Shown here piece after piece: positions 9,003 to 15,971 of a DNA stretch of 48,216 nucleotides. The DNA is taken from NCBI GenBank assembly GCA_035504175.1, contig DATJSJ010000090.1:1-48216 (forward strand), given 5' to 3'. The notes under the pieces were generated by a model. The model made no database searches. It was not told the origin of the DNA and was given only the letters and a program-made list of their open reading frames with translations. Each line of letters starts with the position of its first letter. Within the stretch, counting starts at the first letter, position 1. The position numbers were made by a program, and so were the translations under genes. Source of the stretch: DATJSJ01 sp035504175 (GTDB lineage: Bacteria > Pseudomonadota > Alphaproteobacteria > Acetobacterales > Acetobacteraceae).

Positions 9003-10090
9003 TGGATCGTGGTCAATCGCTTCCCGGCCGCGTCGCGCCCGACCGCACCGCGCCCGACCGCGCCGCGCAGCGCCGGCGCGCCAGCGGCCGGCCGCGCATC
9101 GAGGACGTGGCCGCGCTGGCCGGCACCTCGGCGATCACGGTTTCGCGCACGCTGCGCGCGCCGGCCAAGGTCACGGAAGCGACGCGCGGCCGGGTGCTGC
9201 GCGCGATCGAGCAGCTCGGCTACATTCCCGACATCGCCGCCAGCAGCCTCGCCTCGCGCCGCACCGGCATCATCGCGGTGCTGGTGCCGACGATCACGAT
9301 CCCGGTCTTCGCCGAGACGGTGCAGGGGATCACCGACACGGTGCGCGCCGAAGGGCTGCAGATCCTGCTCGGCGACTACAACTATTCCGACGCAAGTGAG
9401 CGCGAGCTGCTGCTGGCGCTGGCCGGGCGCCGGCCGGAGGCGATCATCAGCGTCGGCCTGGTGCAGGAACCGGCGGCGCGCGCGCTGCTGCGCGGCCTCG
9501 GCGTGCCGGTGGTGGAAAGCTGGGACCTGACCGACGACGCGCTCGATCTGGTCGTTGGCTTCTCCCATGCCGGTGCCGGTGGCGCGATGGCGCGGCATCT
9601 GGCCGCCGGCGGCGGCCGGCGGCTCGCCTTCGTCGGCGGCACCGATCGCCGCGCCGCGGCGCGCGCCGCGGGCTTCGTCGCCGCCGCGATCGAATGCGGC
9701 GTCAGTGCGGCGATCGCGCTGCCCACCGCGGCCTCGAACCTGGCCGAGGGCGCGCGCGCCCTGGCGCAGGTGATCGAGCAGGCGCCACAGACCGATGCCG
9801 TGTTTCTCTCCGATGACATGCTCGCCGCCGGGGCGCTGCTGGAATGCCAGCGGCGCGGCCTCGCGGTGCCCGATCGCATCGCCATCGCCGGGCTTGGCAA
9901 CATGGAGATTTCCCGCGCGCTGTCCCCGGGCATCACGACGATCGACGTGGCCGCGCGGGCGATCGGCCGGCGCGCCGCCGAGGCGGTGCTGGCGCGGCTG
10001 CGCGGCGATGCACCGGGCGCGACCGTCCTCGATCTCGGCTTTTCCCTGATCCCGCGCGGCAGCACGCGGCCGGTGCCCGCCGTCGCGTGA
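9002..10090 (+). CDS. LacI/GntR-type transcriptional regulator
   Basis: A 362-residue LacI-family repressor. Its helix-turn-helix (IEDVAALAGTSAITVSRTLR, ~33-52) is followed by the hinge (EQLGYIPDIAASSLASR) and a sensor domain beginning IIAVLVPTIT, as in gluconate-type GntR proteins. The first ~30 residues before the HTH are Arg/Pro/Ala-rich and contain a 15-bp tandem duplication; this is longer than usual, but no other ATG is available, so the start is uncertain. It is flanked on both sides by the two similar PhyH genes, the left one divergent and the right one downstream. It probably controls both and the importer at 11179-15906. Confidence 0.9.
   Translation: MDRGQSLPGRVAPDRTAPDRAAQRRRASGRPRIEDVAALAGTSAITVSRTLRAPAKVTEATRGRVLRAIEQLGYIPDIAASSLASRRTGIIAVLVPTITIPVFAETVQGITDTVRAEGLQILLGDYNYSDASERELLLALAGRRPEAIISVGLVQEPAARALLRGLGVPVVESWDLTDDALDLVVGFSHAGAGGAMARHLAAGGGRRLAFVGGTDRRAAARAAGFVAAAIECGVSAAIALPTAASNLAEGARALAQVIEQAPQTDAVFLSDDMLAAGALLECQRRGLAVPDRIAIAGLGNMEISRALSPGITTIDVAARAIGRRAAEAVLARLRGDAPGATVLDLGFSLIPRGSTRPVPAVA
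9035..9064. repeat. 15-bp tandem duplication in the LacI 5' end
   Basis: GCGCCCGACCGCACC is immediately repeated with one mismatch, encoding APDRTAPDRA. It lies in the non-conserved N-terminal tail before the DNA-binding domain. Confidence 0.8.
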
Positions 10091-10128
10091 GACGGGCCGG
10101 ACGGCGCAGGGACTTGCGGCCACGTCGA

Positions 10129-10142
10129 TGTTAGCGCAATCA
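10129..10142. promoter_or_regulatory. Candidate LacI-type operator upstream of PhyH paralogue 2
   Basis: TGTTAGCGCAATCA, about 47 bases upstream of the PhyH ATG and 39 bases after the LacI stop, shares the pattern TGTTA-R-CGC-N-N-TCA with the site at 8989-9002. The left half TGTTAGCG is a textbook LacI/GntR-type half-site; the right half is less symmetric. Confidence 0.5.
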
Positions 10143-10188
10143 TCCGCCGGGTTCGGCCGGCCGTCGCCGGCGGGAGAGGTTCAAGACA

Positions 10189-11082
10189 ATGATCGATGAC
10201 GGGGCTGTGATCGATGACGGGGCCGTCGCGCGATATCGCGAGCAGGGTTGGCTGGTGGTCGAGGACGTGCTGGACGAAGCGGACCTCGCCGCGCTGCGCC
10301 GCACGGTCGCCGGGATGATCGAAGGCGCGCGCGGCCTCACCGCGCATACCGATATCTACGATCTCGAACCCGACCATCGTCCCGAGGCGCCGCTCGTGCG
10401 GCGGATCAAGACGCCGCATCGGCACAATCCCGCCTTCTTCGCCATGGCACGCCATCCGCGGCTGCTGGCCATTCTGCAGAAACTGCTCGGCACCGAGGCC
10501 GTGCGGCTGCACGGCTCGAAGATCAACATGAAGGCGCCGCGCGGCGGTGCGCCGGTCGAGTGGCACCAGGACTGGGCCTTCTACCCGCACACCAATGACG
10601 ATCTGCTGGCGGTCGGCGTCATGCTGGAGGATTGCACGGTCGAGAACGGCGCGATGCTGATGCTGCCCGGCTCGCATAAAGGGCCGGTGTTCGATCATCA
10701 CGCCGACGGGTATTTCTGCGGCGCGATGGACCCGTCCGCCCTCGATCTCGACTTCGCCGCCGCCGTGCCCTGCACCGGCCGCGCCGGGTCGATGAGCTTC
10801 CACCACGTCCGCACCGTGCACGGCTCGGCGGAAAATGTGTCGGCGCATCCACGCACCCTGCTGCTGTACGAATTCGCCGCCGCCGATGCCTGGCCGCTGC
10901 TTGGCGTCCCGGACCTGGCCGAATTCGACTCCCGCCTGATCTCGGGCCGGCCCACCATCACCCCGCGCCTCGCGCCGGTGCCGGTGCGCCTGCCGCTGCC
11001 GCCGGCGTTGCGTCAGGGCTCGATCTACGAAAACCAGACGCGGGCGAAGTCCCGCTATTTCGGACGGCAGCACGCCGCCTGA
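10189..11082 (+). CDS. PhyH family dioxygenase, paralogue 2 of the inverted pair
   Basis: A 297-residue Fe(II)/2-oxoglutarate dioxygenase with VEWHQDWAFY (HxD near residues 125/127), the distal His in VRTVHGSAEN and an Arg in HPRTLLLYEF. It is about 80% identical by eye to the protein at 8040-8951, with mismatches spread along its length, and lies in the opposite orientation, so the two genes plus the LacI gene form a mirrored arrangement. The start has a GGGAGAGG Shine-Dalgarno and begins with a 6-residue tandem duplication. It is followed by sugar-importer genes, so its product probably acts on, or generates, the imported compound. Paralogue divergence could mean two substrates or two expression states. 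Confidence 0.9.
   Translation: MIDDGAVIDDGAVARYREQGWLVVEDVLDEADLAALRRTVAGMIEGARGLTAHTDIYDLEPDHRPEAPLVRRIKTPHRHNPAFFAMARHPRLLAILQKLLGTEAVRLHGSKINMKAPRGGAPVEWHQDWAFYPHTNDDLLAVGVMLEDCTVENGAMLMLPGSHKGPVFDHHADGYFCGAMDPSALDLDFAAAVPCTGRAGSMSFHHVRTVHGSAENVSAHPRTLLLYEFAAADAWPLLGVPDLAEFDSRLISGRPTITPRLAPVPVRLPLPPALRQGSIYENQTRAKSRYFGRQHAA
10190..10225. repeat. 18-bp tandem duplication at the PhyH paralogue 2 start
   Basis: TGATCGATGACGGGGCTG is followed directly by a copy with one mismatch, encoding IDDGAV twice. The sequence differs from the 12-bp repeat in paralogue 1, so the two arose separately. Confidence 0.85.
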
Positions 11083-11140
11083 CCGATCACCGTCCGATCC
11101 GCGAAGCCGGCGGCAACGATGGGACGCCCGCGATAGAATC

Positions 11141-11169
11141 GACCACCACAGAGCCGACCACCACAGGGA
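11141..11169. repeat. 15-bp-period direct repeat upstream of the binding-protein gene
   Basis: GACCACCACAG occurs twice with a 15-base period, ending just before the Shine-Dalgarno of the binding-protein gene at 11179. It may be a simple slippage duplication or paired regulator half-sites. Confidence 0.5.
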
Positions 11170-11178
11170 GGAAACCGG

Positions 11179-12384
11179 ATGCAACGGCATCGGCCATCAC
11201 TGGGCCTCGCGGCGGCGATCCTTATCGCCCTGCTCGGCCTGCTCGGCACCGCACCGCCAGCGGCTTCCGCCGCCAATGACCGCGAAGCCCATGCGCAGGC
11301 GCTGCAGGACGTGCCGGCCGCGATGCGGTCGTACTATGACGGGTTCTGGTACTTCTCCGCCGTCCTGCCGGATCCGTACGAGAGCTGGACACCGCCGAAG
11401 GCGCCGGTGCAGTTCTGCTACAACGATTCCTACCAGGGCAACAGCTGGCGCGCCGCGGCCCTCGCCGAGTACCAGAAACTGGTGGCCGACTTCGCCAAGG
11501 CGGGGCTCGCCAAGCCGAACCTGATCGTCACCAATTCCAACAACAACATCGACGTGCAGCTCTCGCAGCTGCAGAACCAGATCCGGCAGGGCTGCAACGT
11601 CATCCTCAGCATCCCCTCCTCGCCGACCGGCCTCTGCGCCGGCGTGCAGGAGGCGCACAAGCGCGGCGTGCTGTTCGTCTCGGTGGAATCGCCGGTGTTC
11701 TGCAAGGAGGCGATCAACGTCGACTTCAACGAGTATTACGGCGGGCTGCAGACCGGCCGCTGGCTGGCGCAGGCGCTCGGCGGCAAGGGCAGCGTGGTGA
11801 TGCTCGACGGCGTGCCTGGGCTGGCGCCAACCGTCGCGCGGCACGAGGCGGCGATGAGCGTGTTCGCCCAGCATCCCGGCATCAAGGTGGTCGGCACCGT
11901 GGTCGGGATGTGGACGCCGTCGATCGCGAAATCCAAGATGCTGCAATTCCTGGCGACGCATCCGCAGCGGATCGACGGCGTGTGGAACGGCGCCCTGATG
12001 GGCGTCGCCGCCGGCCAGGCCCTGAGCCAATCCGGCCGGCCCGCCGCCCGGATCAACGGCTTCTCCGGCAGTTGCAGCTTCCTCGCCTATTGGAAGCAGA
12101 ACCACCTGCAGAGCCTGTCGCTGTCGCAGGGCGGCGCGCCGGCGCTGTACGAGGCGTTCCTGGTGGCGGCGCGCATGCTGCAGGGCCAGAAGCCGGTGGT
12201 GAACACGATCCTGTACCCGCTGCCGGAGATCACCGACGCCAATCTCGATCAATGGTACAAGCCGAGCATGACCGTGCAGAGCAACTGCTTCGCCGATCCG
12301 CCGGATGGCCGCGCCGTCGCGGACAGCTACTTCGATCCGCTGTTCAAGGGCGGCGCGCCGCTCAAGGTGGCGCTGCAGCCCTGA
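11179..12384 (+). CDS. Sugar ABC transporter substrate-binding protein
   Basis: A 401-residue exported binding protein, somewhat longer than RbsB (~300). The N-terminus is a Sec signal peptide (hydrophobic core at residues 9-24, PPAASA cleavage region near 31). The mature protein shows the Peripla_BP_4 pattern: a polar loop NSNNNIDVQLSQLQNQI, then GCNVILSIPSSP and VDFNEYYGGLQTGRWLAQALGGKG. It contains several cysteines (for example in QGCNV, GLCAG, VFCKE, SGSCSF, SNCFA), so periplasmic disulphides are likely. GGGAGGAAACCGG precedes the ATG. It starts a four-gene importer operon; the first permease begins 17 bases after its stop. Confidence 0.9.
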   Translation: MQRHRPSLGLAAAILIALLGLLGTAPPAASAANDREAHAQALQDVPAAMRSYYDGFWYFSAVLPDPYESWTPPKAPVQFCYNDSYQGNSWRAAALAEYQKLVADFAKAGLAKPNLIVTNSNNNIDVQLSQLQNQIRQGCNVILSIPSSPTGLCAGVQEAHKRGVLFVSVESPVFCKEAINVDFNEYYGGLQTGRWLAQALGGKGSVVMLDGVPGLAPTVARHEAAMSVFAQHPGIKVVGTVVGMWTPSIAKSKMLQFLATHPQRIDGVWNGALMGVAAGQALSQSGRPAARINGFSGSCSFLAYWKQNHLQSLSLSQGGAPALYEAFLVAARMLQGQKPVVNTILYPLPEITDANLDQWYKPSMTVQSNCFADPPDGRAVADSYFDPLFKGGAPLKVALQP

Positions 12385-12401
12385 GCGCATCGGAGCAGCC
12401 C

Positions 12402-13376
12402 ATGCTGGCGCGACATCTGTCGCGCTGGCGCGGCGAGGGCGGCGGCTACGCCGCCCTCGTGCTGCTCGCTTCCGGGCTCTATCTCGGCACCGCGGCGCTG
12501 ATCCCGGGCTATCTGTCGCTCGCCAGCCTGCGCTCGGTGCTGCTGCTGGCCAGCCTGCTCGGCATCGCCGCGATCGGGCAAACGCTGACCATCGTGTTGG
12601 GCGGGCTCGATCTTTCCATCCCCGCGGTGATCGGCTTCGCCGAGGTGACGGTGGCGCAGCTCTACGGCCAGGGCTGGCCGTTCGCGGCGGCGGCGCTGCT
12701 GGTGCTGGCGGCGGCGCTGCTGTTCGGCGCCATGAACGGGCTCGTCGCCAGCGGCCTCGAAGTGCATCCGCTGATCGTGACGCTGGCCAGCGGCTCGATC
12801 CTGCTCGGCGCCATCCTCGCGGTGACGCACGGCCAGGCCAGCGGCACGGTGCCGGACTGGCTGAGCGCCACCGTCTCGGTGGTCGGCCATACCGGGCCGA
12901 TCCCGCTGCCCGGCGCGGTCGTCGCCTGGCTCGTTGCCGCCGCCGGCATCGTTATCCTGGAACATCGCTCCGTGCCCGGCCGCTGGCTGTACGCGATCGG
13001 CGCCAATGCGTCGGCGGCGCGATACGCGCGGCTGCCGCTGCGCCGCGTCTGGATGCTCGCCTATGCCGTCAGCGCCGGATTCGCGGCGCTCGCCGGCATG
13101 CTGCTGGCCGGGTTCAGCGGTGCGGCCGATGCCGAGGTCGGCGCGCCGTACCTGTTCACCACCGTCGCCGCGGTGGTGATCGGCGGCACGCCGCTGAGCG
13201 GCGGACGCGGCGGCTACGGCCGCACCGTGCTCGGCTGCCTGATCATTACCGAACTGACCACGCTGCTGATCGGGCTCGGTCTCGACCAGCCGGGGCAGGA
13301 GATCTTCCTCGGCGCGATGATCGTGCTGCTGGTCGCCACCTATGGGCGACAGACGCATCTCGGCCTGCGCGTATGA
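12402..13376 (+). CDS. Sugar ABC transporter permease 1
   Basis: A 324-residue inner-membrane permease of the RbsC/BPD_transp_2 family with alternating hydrophobic segments. It carries the family signature as LGGLDLSIPAVIG (usual form GGIDLSVG), a HPLIVTLASGSIL stretch and the IGGTPLSGGRGG loop. The ATG at 12402 is the first in-frame start after the binding-protein stop and begins a short cytoplasmic leader before the first membrane segment. The stop overlaps the ATPase start (ATGA). Together with the permease at 14944 it probably forms a heterodimeric channel. Confidence 0.92.
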   Translation: MLARHLSRWRGEGGGYAALVLLASGLYLGTAALIPGYLSLASLRSVLLLASLLGIAAIGQTLTIVLGGLDLSIPAVIGFAEVTVAQLYGQGWPFAAAALLVLAAALLFGAMNGLVASGLEVHPLIVTLASGSILLGAILAVTHGQASGTVPDWLSATVSVVGHTGPIPLPGAVVAWLVAAAGIVILEHRSVPGRWLYAIGANASAARYARLPLRRVWMLAYAVSAGFAALAGMLLAGFSGAADAEVGAPYLFTTVAAVVIGGTPLSGGRGGYGRTVLGCLIITELTTLLIGLGLDQPGQEIFLGAMIVLLVATYGRQTHLGLRV

Positions 13377-14947
13377 GCGACCTGGCGCCGATGACGCGCG
13401 CGCCCGGGATGGATGCGACGGCGGCCGCAGCGATCCCGCCGCTGCTCGAGGCGCGCGGCCTCCGCCGCAGCTTCGGCGCCACCATCGCACTCGACGACGT
13501 GTCGCTTGGTCTCGCCGGCGGCGAGATCCATGCCCTGATCGGCGAGAACGGCTCCGGCAAAAGCACGCTGATCAAGATGCTGAGCGGGATCGTCCGGCCC
13601 GATTCCGGCGAGATCCGCTGCGACGGATCGCCGGTCCGCTTCGCCGATCCGCAGGCGGCGCGCCGCGCCGGCATCGTCACCTGCTTCCAGGAGACGCTGG
13701 TGCTGGAGGAGCTCAGCGTCCGCGACAACATCGTGCTCGGCCAGGACGGCGTGATCCGCCGTTGCCGCGGTCCGGCCGCCGAAGCCGCTCTGGCCCGCGC
13801 CGCGCTGGCCGAGCTCGGCGTCGCGATCGATCTCGACCGGCCGCTCGGCCGATTGAAGCTGGCGCAGCGGCAATTGGTCACGATCGCGCGTGCCCTCGCC
13901 GGTCCGTGGCGGCTGCTGATCCTCGACGAATCGACCTCGGCACTCGATGTCGAGGAGCGCGACCGGCTGTTCGACGCGCTGTTCCGCTATCGCGCGGCGG
14001 GACGTGCCATCCTGTTCGTCTCGCACCGCATGGACGAGATCGCGCGCATCGCCGACCGGACGACGGTGCTGCGATCCGGCCGCAGCGTTGCGACGCTCGC
14101 CGCGGCACAGGCCGATACGCCGCGCCTGCTGGCGCTGATGTCGGGGCCGGAGGAAGCGCGCGCGGCGCTGGGCCAGGCCACGCCATCGCCACCGACGGCG
14201 CGATCGCGCGGCGTCGTGCTGCGCGCCGATGGCATCGTGCTGCGGCCGCGCGCCGCGCCGATCGCGCTCGACCTTTCGGCCGGCGAGATCCTGGGCCTTG
14301 CCGGACTCGAGGGCCACGGGCAGGAGCGCTTCCTCGACTGCATCGCAGGGCTCGCAGCACCCGATCGCGGGACGATCACCGGCGGCACCACGCGCGTCCG
14401 CAGCGTGGTCGATGCCGCCCGCGCCGGCATCGCCTTCCTGCCGCGCGATCGCAAGCGCGACGGTATCTTCGCGCCGCTCTCGGTCGCCGACAATCTGACG
14501 ATCGCGCGGCTCGGTCGCTTCAGCCGCGCCGGGTTGATCCGTCGGATCCGCCGGCTGGAAGCGGTGCGGACAGCGATGGCGCGGCTGCGCGTCCGGGCGC
14601 GCGGGCCGGAGGCGGCGATCGACACGCTGAGCGGCGGCAACCAGCAGAAGGTGCTGCTCGGCCGATTGCTGCTGACAGAGCCACGCGTGCTGGCGCTCAA
14701 CGATCCGATGCGCGGCGTCGATCCCGGCGCCAAACATGATCTCTACGACGAGCTGCGCGCGCTGGCCGCGACCCGCATCGCGGTGCTGCTGCTCTCGACC
14801 GAGCTGCCGGAGCTCTGCCTGCTGTGCGACCGGGTCGCCGTGTTCCGCGATCACGCGGTGGTGGCCGTGCTGGATCGCGCGGCACTGTCGGAACCGCGAC
14901 TGATCGCGGCCATGTTCGGCCATGCCGCCGCGGACGATCGCGCATGA
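13373..14947 (+). CDS. Sugar ABC transporter ATP-binding protein, double NBD
   Basis: A 524-residue RbsA/XylG-type fused ATPase. First half: Walker A GENGSGKST (~55-63), signature-like LKLAQRQLVTIARAL and Walker B LLILDEST. Second half: the degenerate Walker A GLEGHGQER usual for this family, a canonical LSGGNQQKV signature and a Walker B reading VLALNDPMRGVD, where the usual LDEP acids are shifted to N-D. One competent and one degenerate site is normal for these proteins; the ND change is worth noting. The ATG overlaps the permease 1 stop and the TGA overlaps the permease 2 ATG, so all three are translationally coupled. Confidence 0.93.
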   Translation: MSDLAPMTRAPGMDATAAAAIPPLLEARGLRRSFGATIALDDVSLGLAGGEIHALIGENGSGKSTLIKMLSGIVRPDSGEIRCDGSPVRFADPQAARRAGIVTCFQETLVLEELSVRDNIVLGQDGVIRRCRGPAAEAALARAALAELGVAIDLDRPLGRLKLAQRQLVTIARALAGPWRLLILDESTSALDVEERDRLFDALFRYRAAGRAILFVSHRMDEIARIADRTTVLRSGRSVATLAAAQADTPRLLALMSGPEEARAALGQATPSPPTARSRGVVLRADGIVLRPRAAPIALDLSAGEILGLAGLEGHGQERFLDCIAGLAAPDRGTITGGTTRVRSVVDAARAGIAFLPRDRKRDGIFAPLSVADNLTIARLGRFSRAGLIRRIRRLEAVRTAMARLRVRARGPEAAIDTLSGGNQQKVLLGRLLLTEPRVLALNDPMRGVDPGAKHDLYDELRALAATRIAVLLLSTELPELCLLCDRVAVFRDHAVVAVLDRAALSEPRLIAAMFGHAAADDRA

Positions 14948-15906
14948 TGGTGGCGCTGCGCCAGCGGGCCTATGCGGTGCCGGTGCTCGTCACGGTCGCG
15001 CTGCTGCTCGCCGTCAACGCGGCGCTGAACCGGTCCTTCGTCAGTCCGGACAACTGGGCGCCGATTCTGGCCGGTGCGACACCGTTCATCGTCACCGCGC
15101 TCGCCCAGGCCGCGCCGATCCTCGCCGGCGGCGGCGGCATCGATCTTTCGGTCGGGCCGCTCGCCGGGCTGGTCAACGCGATCCTGGTCGCCGTGCTGGT
15201 GCCGCGCGGTCTCGACGGCCCGCTGCCGATGATCGGCGCGGCGCTGGCACTCGGAGCGCTGTCCGGCCTGCTCAACGGCGCGATCGTCTGCATGCTGCGC
15301 GTGCAGCCGATCATCGCGACGCTCGGCAGCTTCCTCGTCTATCAGGGGCTGACGCTGGAAGTGCTGCCGACCGCCGGCGGGTCGGCACCGGCCTGGCTGC
15401 GGGCGGCTTCCGGTCGGGTCGGCTGGATCCCCGGACCGCTGCTGTTGCTGCTGGTGCTGGCGGCCGCCTGGCTCGCGCTTGGCGTCACCGCCTATCGCCG
15501 CAACCTGCTGGCGGTCGGCGGCGACGAGCGGGCGGCGTACGCGGCCGGCATCGACGTCGCCGCGGTGCGGATCATCGCCTATGTCATCGCCGGAATGCTT
15601 GCGGCGGTCGCGGGGCTCGCCTTCACCGCCGTGCTCGGCTCCGCCGATCCCTCGGTCGGCGTTCCCTACACGCTCACCTCGGTTGCCGGCGCAGCGCTTG
15701 GTGGCCTGTCGCTCGCCGGCGGTCGCGGCGGCATGCTGGGCGCGGCGGCCGGTGGGGCGCTGCTGTTCCTGGTGCAGAATCTCCTGACGCTGGCGCAGGT
15801 TTCGATCTTCTACCTGCAGATTGCGACCGGCCTCATTCTGCTGGCCGCGGTCGCGATCAACGCGGTTTCGGATCTGCGCCGCCGCCGCTCGACCGCGGCC
15901 GCCTGA
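14944..15906 (+). CDS. Sugar ABC transporter permease 2
   Basis: A 320-residue BPD_transp_2 permease with the signature GGGGIDLSVGPLAG, VQPIIATLGSFLVYQG and a LGGLSLAGGRGG loop. It is divergent in sequence from permease 1, so the importer appears to use two different membrane subunits around one double ATPase, as in LsrACDB or YtfQRT-YjfF. The ATG is coupled to the ATPase stop (ATGA). It is the last gene of the plus-strand operon; 65 bases separate it from the convergent kinase gene. Confidence 0.92.
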   Translation: MMVALRQRAYAVPVLVTVALLLAVNAALNRSFVSPDNWAPILAGATPFIVTALAQAAPILAGGGGIDLSVGPLAGLVNAILVAVLVPRGLDGPLPMIGAALALGALSGLLNGAIVCMLRVQPIIATLGSFLVYQGLTLEVLPTAGGSAPAWLRAASGRVGWIPGPLLLLLVLAAAWLALGVTAYRRNLLAVGGDERAAYAAGIDVAAVRIIAYVIAGMLAAVAGLAFTAVLGSADPSVGVPYTLTSVAGAALGGLSLAGGRGGMLGAAAGGALLFLVQNLLTLAQVSIFYLQIATGLILLAAVAINAVSDLRRRRSTAAA

Positions 15907-15925
15907 GGCGGCGCGGCAGACACCT

Positions 15926-15949
15926 CGGCATTCTCGACATGCGATGCCG
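15926..15949. terminator. Weak hairpin between convergent operons
   Basis: CGGCAT and ATGCCG form a perfect 6-bp stem with a 12-base loop in the 65-base gap between the permease 2 stop and the kinase stop. No T-run follows; a weak candidate. Confidence 0.3.
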
Positions 15950-15971
15950 GTCGCGCGCGGCTTGTCCCCCG

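Noticed and set aside
8038..9003. Extension of the M24 hydrolase frame upstream to 9003 (701 residues)
   Set aside because: The extra part runs out of frame through the PhyH gene and is Arg-rich; the GTG at 8037 next to the PhyH stop is the sensible start.
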